A DNA stretch of 5,965 nt. It comes from Bdellovibrionales bacterium (GTDB lineage: Bacteria > Bdellovibrionota > Bacteriovoracia > Bacteriovoracales > Bacteriovoracaceae). The position numbers and the translations under genes are program-made. A model generated the notes under the pieces. It was not told the DNA's origin, ran no database searches, and worked only from the letters and a program-made list of their open reading frames with translations. Location of the stretch: the NCBI GenBank assembly GCA_030633015.1, contig DAOVTR010000113.1, positions 1-5,965 of the forward strand, given 5' to 3'. This document shows positions 1 to 5,965 of this stretch, piece by piece (within the stretch, counting starts at the first letter, position 1; each line of letters opens with the position of its first letter).

Positions 1-1
1 A

Positions 2-628
2 ATTGTTTTTGGTGCAGTTGGAGCTTGGGGACTTCCTCAGCTTTATACCAAAGCAAAGATTAAGAGCATTACATATTTGAATTCGTTTAGAGATAATGAA
101 AAGAGCGATTTTGATACAATTTCAACTAGGCCAGTTCAAGATGAAGGTTTTGTTCCTGGGTATACTGAACAGTTGAGCTCAAAGATTATTAAACAGACCT
201 ATGAAAGCTTTAGTGATCAAAGCTTAAAGGTATCGAGTCGAATTTTAGATTTAGTACAAGAAGAGAGTCAAGGACTTCCAACTGTCTCAAGTGATATAAG
301 TAGTTCAATAGATCAAATTATGGCCGATGAGCAGGCCAAAAAGGCCTTGTACTTTTTATCTTTTATAATGACTAGGCCTATAAATGATCTACAGCAGTTA
401 TATCTTAAAAAGATACAGAATGCTTCAGATACACTAACACTTAAAGAGACTGTTTATGACTTTTTGGTTGTAACTAAACTTTCAGCATACTCAGAGAGCA
501 TATATAAGGACCTATTTGAAAAAGGTGGAGACTTTAGTGAACTTAAAAGTAAGGCGACAGTTTTTATAGCATCTATGGATGTAACTATTTTTTCCAAAAT
601 AATAGGAGGCGATCATGATTTATTATAA
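2..628 (+). CDS. Unrecognised protein, 3' part of a gene truncated by the left edge
   Basis: I do not recognise the family. The frame is open from base 2 to the TAA at 626-628, giving 208 visible residues and no start codon in the first 25. A TTG at 77 is a possible start codon but has no good ribosome binding site. The residues before it (IVFGAVGAWGLPQLYTKAK) read like ordinary protein, so I infer that the gene begins left of the window. The visible part opens with a small hydrophobic, Gly-rich segment and then becomes mostly helical and polar, with many Ser, Lys, Asp and Glu. A more hydrophobic helix (KKALYFLSFIMTRPI) lies near the middle. There is no clear transmembrane anchor, Cys motif or repeat. 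The last 14 bases overlap the start of the amylase gene, and the amylase ribosome binding site lies inside this gene, so the two are probably co-transcribed and translationally coupled. A role in alpha-glucan use is suggested only by position. Confidence 0.75.
   Translation: MVFGAVGAWGLPQLYTKAKIKSITYLNSFRDNEKSDFDTISTRPVQDEGFVPGYTEQLSSKIIKQTYESFSDQSLKVSSRILDLVQEESQGLPTVSSDISSSIDQIMADEQAKKALYFLSFIMTRPINDLQQLYLKKIQNASDTLTLKETVYDFLVVTKLSAYSESIYKDLFEKGGDFSELKSKATVFIASMDVTIFSKIIGGDHDLL
604..609 (+). promoter_or_regulatory. Ribosome binding site of the GH13 gene
   Basis: AGGAGG is a full match to the anti-Shine-Dalgarno core, five bases before the ATG at 615. It lies inside the preceding coding region and fixes the amylase start. 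An in-frame stop (TAG, 603-605) just upstream rules out any nearby earlier start. Confidence 0.85.
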
Positions 629-2420
629 TCTTGTTGCTCTCTCTCTTATTTTGACTCTCTTTATGGGAGGGAAATCTTATGGTTCAGTTATAAATGGAAG
701 TTTAGATGGTGAGGTATTGTACTATATTATAGTGGATCGTTTTCACGATGGTAATGAAAAAAACAATATTCCTGATTGGGCATTTCCTGTGGTTGAAAAC
801 AGTGAAGGCCTAACTTCTGATGAGCTTCAGCAGAATCAGAAAAATCGATGGAGTAAATTCTGGCTTGATAAAATTTATGATAAAAGTAAAAGAAATATTC
901 AGCACTATCAAGGTGGAGATCTTGAAGGTGTAATTAAAAAACTGGATTATTTAAATGATTTAGGAATTACCTCTATAATGATCTCTCCCATATTTGATAA
1001 TGTGGAGGGAGTTTTTTATCATAATGGTAATACTTCGTATCATGGTTATTGGACCAAAGATTGGTTCCGTCTTGATGAGCACTTTGCAAATCCGCCTCAA
1101 AAATCGGAGAGTTTAGAAGAGGCCCTGGGAGGGAAGCATCTTTTAAAAAGATTAGTTGATAAGGCCCATGGCCTTGGAATTAAGGTTCTCTTAGATCTCT
1201 CTTTAAATCATACTTCTCCAGCACTTTTAATGGAGAAATATAATAAGAAGAAAATTACTTATTATAATCTTGAGTTTTCACCTATCTATAAAAACGGAAA
1301 GCTTCTTAAAAAATATTGTTATCCAACTTTTTCGACCATGTGTGGGGATAGTTTAGACAGTTCAGGTTGGTTTAATTCAGCGACGCCCATAGATGATTGG
1401 GACGATCCTTATCAACTGCAAAATAACCAAATTCACTCACTGGCCGATCTTAATCAAAGCAATCCTGAGTTGAAAAAATATCTGTTTGATGCGGTCTTTA
1501 GCTGGTTAGATGTTGGACTTGATGGGTTTAGAATCGATGCCATAAAGCATCTTTATCCAGAGTTTTTAGATGAGCTAGAAGAAAAGCTTATTGAGAAAAA
1601 AAATGATTTAATATTAATTGGTGAGTATTTTGATGGAGGGATTGGAAACGGTCAATCAGTGGATTGGATGACGTCAACAGCTCATTATACAATGTTTGAT
1701 TTTACTCTTGCGCACTGGATGCGAGATTTTTTTGGTGGCACCACTGATTATTATAAGAGAAATACTCCTGGTTGGGTTGAGAATATAACTGACCCTAATT
1801 TGATGGATGGAAGGTCTAACTCTTTAATTACTTTTATAAATAATCATGATCTTTCAAGAATGGTTTCTAATCCCAATATTAGTTATGATCAATATTTGGC
1901 AGCAATGAAATTTTTAATGGTAACAAGAGGAGTCCCTAAGCTTACCTATGGTGATGAAATTGGGTTGGGAATTAGTTACAACCAAATTCCACCAAAAGAT
2001 AGAGCAAACAATCCTATAACTGCAGCGGCTGATCCATGGTGTAGAACAATGATGGAGTGGGATTGGAAAAAAAATAGTGAAAGTCAAAAACGATTTGAAA
2101 TAACGAAAAAGCTTATTGAACTTAGGAAAAATAGTAGTGCGCTTATTAGGGGAGCTACTAAATATATTAAGCTTTCCTCATGGAATATTAAAAATCTTTT
2201 TGGTCATAATAGTATGGCCGTAGAAAGATATGATAATAAAACAGGCACTGGTGTATATTTTTTCTATTCACGTATAGACCAAAGTTTAAGTGGAAAAGTT
2301 AGATTAGCAGATGGAGTGTATCACGATTATATTGATCGTAATTTATCTTATAAAGTAAAAGATGGAGTCATTCACTTGAATGATTTAACAAAAAATCAAG
2401 TAATCTTGATTAAATTTTAG
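615..2420 (+). CDS. Secreted GH13 alpha-amylase-type glycoside hydrolase (CGTase-like signature)
   Basis: Predicted retaining alpha-glucan hydrolase or transglycosylase acting on starch, glycogen or maltodextrins outside the cytoplasm. A hydrophobic stretch (residues 5-17) and possible cleavage after SYG (about 23) suggest Sec export. There is no lipobox, and the n-region lacks Lys/Arg. The GH13 signatures appear in order: YYIIVDRFHDGN (36-47), YQGGD (98-102), YHGYW (142-146), region I DLSLNH (194-199), region V LADLN (276-280), region II GFRIDAIKH (304-312; Arg306, nucleophile Asp308, Lys311-His312), region III IGEYF (335-339; acid/base Glu337) and region IV FINNHD (407-412; Asp412). A likely beta-sandwich domain C follows from about 505. 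YHGYW, LADLN and the KH pair resemble cyclodextrin glucanotransferases and related amylases (GH13_2-like). At 601 aa there is no room for CGTase domains D and E, so plain alpha-amylase activity is the likelier reading. An insert of about 40 residues (54-95) follows the first strand. The gene overlaps its upstream neighbour by 14 bases. Confidence 0.93.
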   Translation: MIYYNLVALSLILTLFMGGKSYGSVINGSLDGEVLYYIIVDRFHDGNEKNNIPDWAFPVVENSEGLTSDELQQNQKNRWSKFWLDKIYDKSKRNIQHYQGGDLEGVIKKLDYLNDLGITSIMISPIFDNVEGVFYHNGNTSYHGYWTKDWFRLDEHFANPPQKSESLEEALGGKHLLKRLVDKAHGLGIKVLLDLSLNHTSPALLMEKYNKKKITYYNLEFSPIYKNGKLLKKYCYPTFSTMCGDSLDSSGWFNSATPIDDWDDPYQLQNNQIHSLADLNQSNPELKKYLFDAVFSWLDVGLDGFRIDAIKHLYPEFLDELEEKLIEKKNDLILIGEYFDGGIGNGQSVDWMTSTAHYTMFDFTLAHWMRDFFGGTTDYYKRNTPGWVENITDPNLMDGRSNSLITFINNHDLSRMVSNPNISYDQYLAAMKFLMVTRGVPKLTYGDEIGLGISYNQIPPKDRANNPITAAADPWCRTMMEWDWKKNSESQKRFEITKKLIELRKNSSALIRGATKYIKLSSWNIKNLFGHNSMAVERYDNKTGTGVYFFYSRIDQSLSGKVRLADGVYHDYIDRNLSYKVKDGVIHLNDLTKNQVILIKF

Positions 2421-2424
2421 GAAG
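2419..2424 (+). promoter_or_regulatory. Ribosome binding site of the TolC-family gene
   Basis: AGGAAG lies four bases before the ATG at 2429 and overlaps the TAG stop of the amylase gene (2418-2420). The 8-base gap leaves no room for a promoter of its own, so the gene is probably translated from the same message. Confidence 0.65.
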
Positions 2425-2428
2425 TTGT

Positions 2429-3685
2429 ATGAAAAAACTATTAATTATTTGTAGTCTACTTTTAGCTTGGTCCATTGGCGCTCAAGAAGTTTTTACTTTG
2501 GATGAAGTAATAAGTCTTGCCAAAAATAATAATCTTCTTATTCAGCAAGTAGGCCAAGAGCTTAAATCTGCAAAGATGGAGTATAAATCAACACTTAAAG
2601 ATTTTTTGCCTAAGGTCTCTTTGGAGTACTCGGCAAATTATTTTAATAATATTCCATCAAGTATGCTCATGTCAGGTGCTGACAGTGAGTTCTCCAGTAG
2701 CGCAACACTACTGGTTACTCAACCCATATTTACAGGTTTTGCTCTGATTACAAAATCCAAAATGAGTAAAATAGGTATTGATGTAAAGGAGCTTGAAGAG
2801 AAAAAGGCCATAATGGACGTGGTACTTAAAGCGAAACTTTCATATTTTAATCTTCTTGCAACAACTAAAATTTACCAGGCTTCCCAGGTCGCTGTAGAAC
2901 AATTGCAAGAACATAAAAATATTGCTCAACGTTTTTATAACGATGGAATGATTTATAAAAATGATCTTTTGAAAGCTGAAGTTGCCCTCGCAAATGCTGT
3001 TTTAACTGGAAAACGATTGAAAGGAGAAATTGAAAAAGCAAAATTTATTTTAAATTTATTATTAGATCGTGAAATTGGTTCAGACATAATTATTTCAGAT
3101 ATTGATATAGTTGAAACTTTAGATCTTGATTTGCCACTTTTATTAGAAGAGGCAAAAATAAACAGAGTTGAGATACAATTAATTGAAAAGGCCATTGCAA
3201 ATAAAAATTTAGAGTTGGACTTGGTAAGTTCAAAACTATATCCAGAAATTGTTATTGTTGGAGGTCATAGTGAAGACAGCTCTTTTGGGGTAGAGTCCGA
3301 TAATGATTTTGTTGGAATTAAACTAAAATGGGATTTTTGGAACTGGGGTAAAACCAGCAATCAAAGAACAAGTATAAAGTATCAAGCAGTTGCTTTAATA
3401 AGAGAGCTTAAGGCCATTTTAAATAATGTTACTGTTGAAGTTAAAAATGCAGGTATTGATTTAGATGTTGCGAAAGATAGTATTGAAACATCTCAGGTTG
3501 CTCTGGCCCAGGCCACAGAAAACTGGCAATTAACTGGCCAGCTATATAAAGAAGGACTTACAAATACTTCTGAAGTGTTGGATGCGAGATCATTTTTAAC
3601 AACTTCAGAGTCAAATCTTTATCAGTCCTATTATGGTTATCTTAGTGCGATTGCTGCTTTAGAACACTCTCTAGGGCGTTTGTAA
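2429..3685 (+). CDS. TolC-family outer-membrane efflux/export protein
   Basis: Predicted trimeric outer-membrane channel with a periplasmic alpha-helical tunnel. In known systems such proteins work with a periplasmic adaptor and an inner-membrane pump. The start is fixed by the ribosome binding site and by a standard signal peptide: MKK, a hydrophobic core, and cleavage after SIGA at 18. Cys8 is not in a usable lipobox. The two structural repeats of the family are visible. The first has FLPKVSLEYSA (59-69), TQPIFTGF (97-104) and a long helix with GMIYKNDLLKAEVALANA (173-190). The second has LYPEIVIVGGH (270-280), KLKWDFWNWG (298-307) and EGLTNTSEVLDARSFL (375-390), ending in LEHSLGRL. The length of 418 aa is normal. 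It is last in the + strand operon, 8 bases after the amylase gene. No adaptor or pump gene is in view, so its substrate cannot be named. The amylase has its own Sec signal and need not be the cargo. Confidence 0.93.
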   Translation: MKKLLIICSLLLAWSIGAQEVFTLDEVISLAKNNNLLIQQVGQELKSAKMEYKSTLKDFLPKVSLEYSANYFNNIPSSMLMSGADSEFSSSATLLVTQPIFTGFALITKSKMSKIGIDVKELEEKKAIMDVVLKAKLSYFNLLATTKIYQASQVAVEQLQEHKNIAQRFYNDGMIYKNDLLKAEVALANAVLTGKRLKGEIEKAKFILNLLLDREIGSDIIISDIDIVETLDLDLPLLLEEAKINRVEIQLIEKAIANKNLELDLVSSKLYPEIVIVGGHSEDSSFGVESDNDFVGIKLKWDFWNWGKTSNQRTSIKYQAVALIRELKAILNNVTVEVKNAGIDLDVAKDSIETSQVALAQATENWQLTGQLYKEGLTNTSEVLDARSFLTTSESNLYQSYYGYLSAIAALEHSLGRL

Positions 3686-3687
3686 TA

Positions 3688-5965
3688 TTAGTAGTAAAAC
3701 TTTTGGAGTTTTTGGTAAGCAGTTATATAACCTGCAATCATATTATCAAGGCTCCATTTATTTCGTGCCTCGGTCATAATCCTAATGGTCTGTTTTGACC
3801 ATTGATCAGGATTTTGCCTAAAGTAACGATGGTTTAATACCGTTTTATTTAGTCCCCACCATAGACCTTTTGGATCATAGTCTTTAAATAAAACTCCGTT
3901 ACCAACATCTTGAGGGCCTCCCCACGCCTGAAGTGAAAGATCGATAATTTTATCGTGGTAGCCACCTGTATTTCGATTGGTGGCCGTTGCTCCAAAAATA
4001 TTTCCAACAACGTCAATTTGTCCAAATGGCTCGTATAATGATGCACCAAAAACATCACTAGAAGCGGCATATGCAAGCATGGAAAGTTGTTCATTAAAGG
4101 GGTGATATGCAATTTGATTAGGTAGAATTGATGCAATCTTTTTTATATTTTCTCCATGGGAGCTTTTGACCACAGGATCGCCAATTATAACAAACTGAAT
4201 GTCTTTATGTTCTTTCGCAAAATCTATTGCAATATGTTCAAAAAGCTCAACACCTTTTTGAACAGAATCAAGCCGAGAAGGCCAATACAGCATAATGGCA
4301 TTTTCGTTTTTTTCAAGACCTAAAATATGCTGCAGCTTTAAAAGATTTGCTTTTTTTGCAGGTATAATAGAGTTGTCTCTGTTTAAAATTGTTGCAAGTC
4401 CAGGACTATCAAAATTACTACTTATAGTTTGATTTTCTGGATACATTGATGGAGATATGCCATTGGCAATTACTTGAGCTGCATTATGTCTGAATTTTTC
4501 AGAAATTTCATTTCTGACCGAACTCGATATAAAACTTCTATCTGAAAAATAATTCATTACAATTTCTTCTAAAAACTTTTTTCCAACAACGCTAATCATT
4601 GATGCATTTTTTATGGCCGAGGCCTGACAATCAATTTGGAGTCCTTTTTCATCATCTCTTGAAAAATAAAGATGAGCCCCCAATTTTTGTAGATTTACTC
4701 CAGAATAATAACTGGTGGGAATATATCCGGTATGAGTATTGTGAATTGTATGAAGCAAGGGAAGTTTCCTATATTGACAAAAGGCTGAAATAATCCCTCC
4801 TGCAAACCAATCATGACTATGGATAATGGCCTTTCCCTTGGATTTATTAATGATACTTTTTAAGGTACTGTTTACAATTTGTTTTTGAAACTCAGCCGCA
4901 GTAACTGAAGCAGATCCCTCATAAGCACTTCTTTTGTTTTCAAAATAAGCAGAGCTAATTAAGTGGATGTTTTCAGAATCAATACCATGGATCATATCGA
5001 GCCACTCATTTTCGCTTAAATTAGACTCCTCTTTAAAACGGGTAGAAAGATCCAGCGTGATTAAGTGAGTTTTTATATTTCTATCAACAAGGCCGTTGCA
5101 TAGAGCAGCAGTTACTTCACCAAGACCTCCACTTTTTCCTGAAATAAATTTGGCAACATCTCCCATGCCTCTTGATGGCAGTCTTGCCGTTTCAGGTGAT
5201 ATTACAACTATTGGAATTTCATCTTTTTTTCTAATTATATTAAAGCTTCTTATTTCATCTTTTAGTTTTTCTAAATGTTTTGTATAAAGATATGTTGCGT
5301 GAATTTGAGAATTATATGGGTTAAAATACTGTCTTGATATATTTTTAGTTGGAGAGTTTTCTTTCAGATATAGAAAATGATCAGATGTTGTTAGATTTCG
5401 CCATTTGTCGAGGTAGCTGCTTTTGGATTTATGGGCAATGGTCTCCAGTGAGATTAGTTCATTAAATAAAGTTTTCTGTGTTTGTGAACCAAGCCATGAA
5501 GTAGTATCGCCCCCATCATATGACCATGAGGTTGTTTGCTCTTGATTGATATCAATTACATTTAACTTTTGTTTATTGTATTTTAAAACAGTTTCTGTTG
5601 GGGTTATACATTTAAAATCGTCTGAGCTACTAAGTTTAATTAAGAAGTCTCTCCAAAAATCAAAAATGCCCTCATCAGCTAAAAAATGTTCTCCAATATG
5701 TTCTAAATTGTATCCAAGTGTAATATTTTCTTGTGGAAGAGAATTTAATTTGTCCAAATACTCACTTCCTAAGATTGGGTTGGTTTTAAAATTATATTCG
5801 ATTTTATTGGAAAGATTGGTTTGCCTTGGAAAAATAAGTAGATCTCTTGCAATTCTTTTTCTCCCTTTTAAATTAAAGATATTAAGATTAGAGGGCGCGA
5901 CACCACGCTCAATAATATGAGGATTTCTAGGAAAATCACATATGACTCCCAAATAGCCCATGTCG
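3688..5965 (-). CDS. GH57 alpha-amylase-like domain fused to a GT5 glycogen synthase (GlgA-like), N-terminus beyond the right edge
   Basis: Predicted cytoplasmic enzyme extending alpha-1,4-glucan from ADP- or UDP-glucose, with an N-terminal GH57 domain. Numbering is from the Met at 5961-5959. The frame stays open to the edge and this Met lies inside the GH57 fold, so the true start is off-window. Residues 1 to about 240 are the C-terminal half of a GH57 domain: YNLEHIGEHFLADEGIFDFW (84-103), SWLGSQTQ (155-162), LTTSDHFLYL (190-199) and YFNPYNS (212-218). The family's catalytic acid Asp is Asn85 here. The earlier GH57 motifs and the nucleophile are not visible. Residues from about 249 to 757 are a full GT5 synthase: SPE (255-257), donor-binding KSGGLGEV (276-283), HSHDWFAGG (381-389), HTIHN (404-408), NGI (500-502), SRLDSVQKG (562-570; Arg563, Lys569), YEPFGQ (643-648; Glu644) and NTGG (664-667). 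That is about 509 aa, against 477 for E. coli GlgA. The residues I can match to known synthase active sites are present, so synthase activity is likely. The gene converges on the TolC gene with a 2-base gap. Confidence 0.92.
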   Translation of the reverse strand, partial: DMGYLGVICDFPRNPHIIERGVAPSNLNIFNLKGRKRIARDLLIFPRQTNLSNKIEYNFKTNPILGSEYLDKLNSLPQENITLGYNLEHIGEHFLADEGIFDFWRDFLIKLSSSDDFKCITPTETVLKYNKQKLNVIDINQEQTTSWSYDGGDTTSWLGSQTQKTLFNELISLETIAHKSKSSYLDKWRNLTTSDHFLYLKENSPTKNISRQYFNPYNSQIHATYLYTKHLEKLKDEIRSFNIIRKKDEIPIVVISPETARLPSRGMGDVAKFISGKSGGLGEVTAALCNGLVDRNIKTHLITLDLSTRFKEESNLSENEWLDMIHGIDSENIHLISSAYFENKRSAYEGSASVTAAEFQKQIVNSTLKSIINKSKGKAIIHSHDWFAGGIISAFCQYRKLPLLHTIHNTHTGYIPTSYYSGVNLQKLGAHLYFSRDDEKGLQIDCQASAIKNASMISVVGKKFLEEIVMNYFSDRSFISSSVRNEISEKFRHNAAQVIANGISPSMYPENQTISSNFDSPGLATILNRDNSIIPAKKANLLKLQHILGLEKNENAIMLYWPSRLDSVQKGVELFEHIAIDFAKEHKDIQFVIIGDPVVKSSHGENIKKIASILPNQIAYHPFNEQLSMLAYAASSDVFGASLYEPFGQIDVVGNIFGATATNRNTGGYHDKIIDLSLQAWGGPQDVGNGVLFKDYDPKGLWWGLNKTVLNHRYFRQNPDQWSKQTIRIMTEARNKWSLDNMIAGYITAYQKLQKFYY

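Noticed and set aside
77..628. Start of the first gene at the TTG at 77
   Set aside because: The frame is open back to base 2 with protein-like residues, and no good ribosome binding site precedes the TTG. The gene most likely starts outside the window.
1161..1175. Perfect inverted repeat AAGGCC-CAT-GGCCTT
   Set aside because: It lies inside the amylase coding sequence and is explained by two neighbouring GGCC sites. The 3-base loop and lack of a T-run make a terminator unlikely.
2429..2455. Lipoprotein signal at Cys8 of the TolC-family protein
   Set aside because: The residues before Cys8 do not form a lipobox and the preceding stretch is too short. Cleavage after SIGA by signal peptidase I fits better.
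2953..3195. Short - strand reading frame inside the TolC gene
   Set aside because: It is antisense to a well-supported gene, of low complexity (rich in Ser, Phe, Ile), with no motif or ribosome binding site. A shadow frame.
3696..3713. AT-rich inverted repeat AAAACT/AGTTTT with a 5-base loop as a terminator between the convergent genes
   Set aside because: The stem is 6 bp with one G-C pair, it lies inside the synthase coding region, and it lacks a proper T-run. Too weak to call.
5546..5920. 124-codon + strand frame opposite the GH57 region
   Set aside because: It is antisense to conserved GH57 motifs and has no recognisable domain. The same reasoning excludes the shorter opposite-strand frames at 4599-4793 and 5096-5287 and the out-of-frame one at 3849-4136.
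5959..5961. ATG on the - strand as the start of the GH57-GT5 gene
   Set aside because: The frame continues to the window edge and this Met lies within the GH57 fold, before a strand-like segment (GYLGVICDF). Family comparison implies a large missing N-terminal part.

Overview
The window looks like a chromosomal stretch from an AT-rich Gram-negative bacterium. G+C is about 35% by eye. A TolC-family outer-membrane factor and Sec-type signal peptides imply two membranes. The low G+C, the protein style and a striking excess of GGCC fit a marine bacterium such as the Bdellovibrionota (Bacteriovorax/Halobacteriovorax type). That placement is an inference from composition, because no rRNA or other marker gene is present. 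Coding density is close to 100%: no intergenic gap exceeds 8 bases, so there is no long unannotated stretch and little room for a promoter.

Left part (1-3685, + strand): three tightly packed genes that read as one transcription unit. The first is the 3' part of an unrecognised gene that enters from beyond the left edge. It overlaps by 14 bases a secreted GH13 alpha-amylase-type enzyme, 601 aa, with all catalytic residues present. Eight bases later comes a TolC-family outer-membrane protein, 418 aa. Any promoter must lie left of the window.

Right part (3688-5965, - strand): one very long gene converging on the operon, with only 2 bases between the two stop codons. It continues off the right edge, so its true start is not visible. 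Its protein joins the C-terminal half of a GH57 alpha-amylase-like domain to a complete GT5 glycogen/starch-synthase domain. The GH57 part carries Asn where the family's catalytic acid Asp is expected, so this domain may be catalytically dead or altered.

Together the window looks like an alpha-glucan locus. The GH13 enzyme would cut or rearrange starch or glycogen outside the cytoplasm, and the GH57-GT5 fusion would build or remodel glycogen inside the cell using a nucleotide-glucose donor. The roles of the TolC protein and of the first gene in this scheme are not evident. The best candidates for something new are the GH57-GT5 fusion with its Asp-to-Asn change and the DNA-level enrichment of GGCC. 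I see no tRNA, rRNA, CRISPR array, insertion sequence, riboswitch or convincing terminator.
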